Shown here: positions 63,180 to 64,000 of the stretch, piece by piece
Layout of the letters: each line of letters begins with the position of its first letter
How positions within the stretch are numbered: the stretch's first letter is position 1
Assembly: GCA_029706075.1 (NCBI GenBank)
Contig: JAINUG010000015.1
Coordinates: 1,831,715 to 1,895,714 of the forward strand
Direction: 5' to 3'
Origin: Aldrovandia affinis
Taxonomy: Eukaryota; Chordata; Actinopteri; Notacanthiformes; Halosauridae
Length of the DNA stretch: 64,000 nt
Translations under genes and position numbers: made by a program
Notes under the pieces: generated by a model
What the model saw: only the letters and a program-made list of their open reading frames with translations
Database searches by the model: none
What the model was told of the DNA's origin: nothing

Positions 63180-63712
63180 TTGCTGAAAACAAAGATCAAT
63201 TTATTAAATAACAGTCTTCAACCACCACGACTGATAGAACAACTCAGGCCCATTGCCAAATAACAAAAAAAAACCTTCTCCAAATTATATAAACTACTGC
63301 AAAAATCAGATACCACTTTCTCCCTACCAACTTCAGAATGGGAAAAAGACATAAATATCACTGCTGATATCAATTTTTAGAAAACAATATGTAGTAATAT
63401 CTTCACTATGAGTATCAACCCTTAAACACAACTCATCCAATACAAGATTATCCACCGAGTACATATCATCCAACACAAAATGTACAGAACTGGATTTATT
63501 GACGCAGACACTTGTTCGCACTGGTACCACCACCTGGTTCTGCCCACCAATCCAACTATTCTGGAAAAGGTATCACACACAAACTGTGTATACTTCTGGG
63601 TCACAGCATTTCACTCTCCCCATCCCTATGCCTTCTTGGAGACCTCTCATCATTTGAATCACCACCTAAGCATCAACAACTGATTTTGATTTTGATTGCC
63701 TTTGATTGAGAT
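63180..63712 (+). mobile_element. L1-like LINE ORF2 C-terminal remnant
   Basis: Across three plus frames, consecutive motifs of fish L1/Tx1-like ORF2 C-termini appear: INLLNNSLQPPRLIEQLR-like sequence, TRLSTEYISSNTK/IIHRVHIIQHKMYRTGF, IDADTCSHW (decayed CSHC), LFWKR, and FHSPHPYAFLE/SLSPSLCLLGDLSSFESPP, then HQQLILIAFD. Frame changes are needed every ~100 bp, so it is old. There is no reverse-transcriptase core in the window and no clear 3' tail. Confidence 0.7.
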
Positions 63713-64000
63713 TTCTGCTTTTCTCAAATTTCTGGATATTTCAGTTAATACATGAATCCATGCTCTAATAATATGAAGAAAGAAATGCATTTGGTAAAAG
63801 CATTATTTACCAGAGCTGTAGTCGAGATTGCCTAAGCAAGTCCAATTCAAGACTGAGACCGGTGCCATTGGAGTCTGATTCAAGACAGTGACCAGAATAA
63901 TCCAAGTGTAATTTGAGACTGAGGGCCAGATTTACAAAAATAGTCACAGCACAAAGACGGTGGCTATTTTGTTGCGGCAATTTGTGGTCTCAAATAGTGA

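Overview
This is a teleost (ray-finned fish) nuclear window. The two readable host proteins, DEXI and TVP23A, are close to their vertebrate homologues, and the repeats are those of fish genomes: many Tc1/mariner copies, hAT and piggyBac-like elements, L2-type and L1-like LINEs, a tRNA-headed SINE and a Gypsy LTR element. Identifications come from reading the sequence and from remembered family members; no database search was run.

Host genes fill only about 8.8-25.7 kb. A decayed CLEC16A locus lies on the minus strand (remains seen at 8.80-8.90 and 10.6-10.82 kb). It points away from an intact DEXI (16,147-16,416, plus). TVP23A follows on the plus strand in seven coding exons (21,417-25,086), with a spliced 3' UTR exon and a poly(A) signal at 25,698. 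The order CLEC16A(-) / DEXI(+) / TVP23A(+) matches human 16p13.13 in relative orientation, but CIITA is not seen between DEXI and TVP23A. DEXI and TVP23A look functional while CLEC16A carries in-frame stops and frame changes, as expected of one copy of a duplicated block that lost part of its content.

The flanks are repeat-dominated. The left edge (1-4.1 kb) holds a probable LTR edge, a SWIM zinc-finger fragment and hAT ends. At 27.03-31.27 kb there is a four-level nest: hAT-A contains hAT-B, which contains a piggyBac-like element, which contains a Gypsy LTR fragment. At 38.2-43.75 kb lies a near-continuous chain of four Tc1 elements and one hAT-like element, including a Tc1 with an in-place micro-inversion and a Tc1 split by a SINE with a 14-bp target duplication. 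At 48.1-49.9 kb one LINE is interrupted by another in opposite orientation, and at 51.6-53.3 kb there is a minus-strand L2-type LINE. A Gypsy element with apparently identical 948-bp LTRs occupies 53.68-57.72 kb; its pol block runs opposite to its LTRs. At 59.1-60.5 kb there is a TA-flanked element with subterminal repeats, a long hairpin and a (CA)65 tract. An L1-like LINE end lies at 63.2-63.7 kb.

Long stretches (about 31.3-38.2, 44.7-48.1, 49.9-51.6 and 60.9-63.1 kb) show no gene that can be supported. They could be intergenic, or introns of a gene whose exons lie outside the window.
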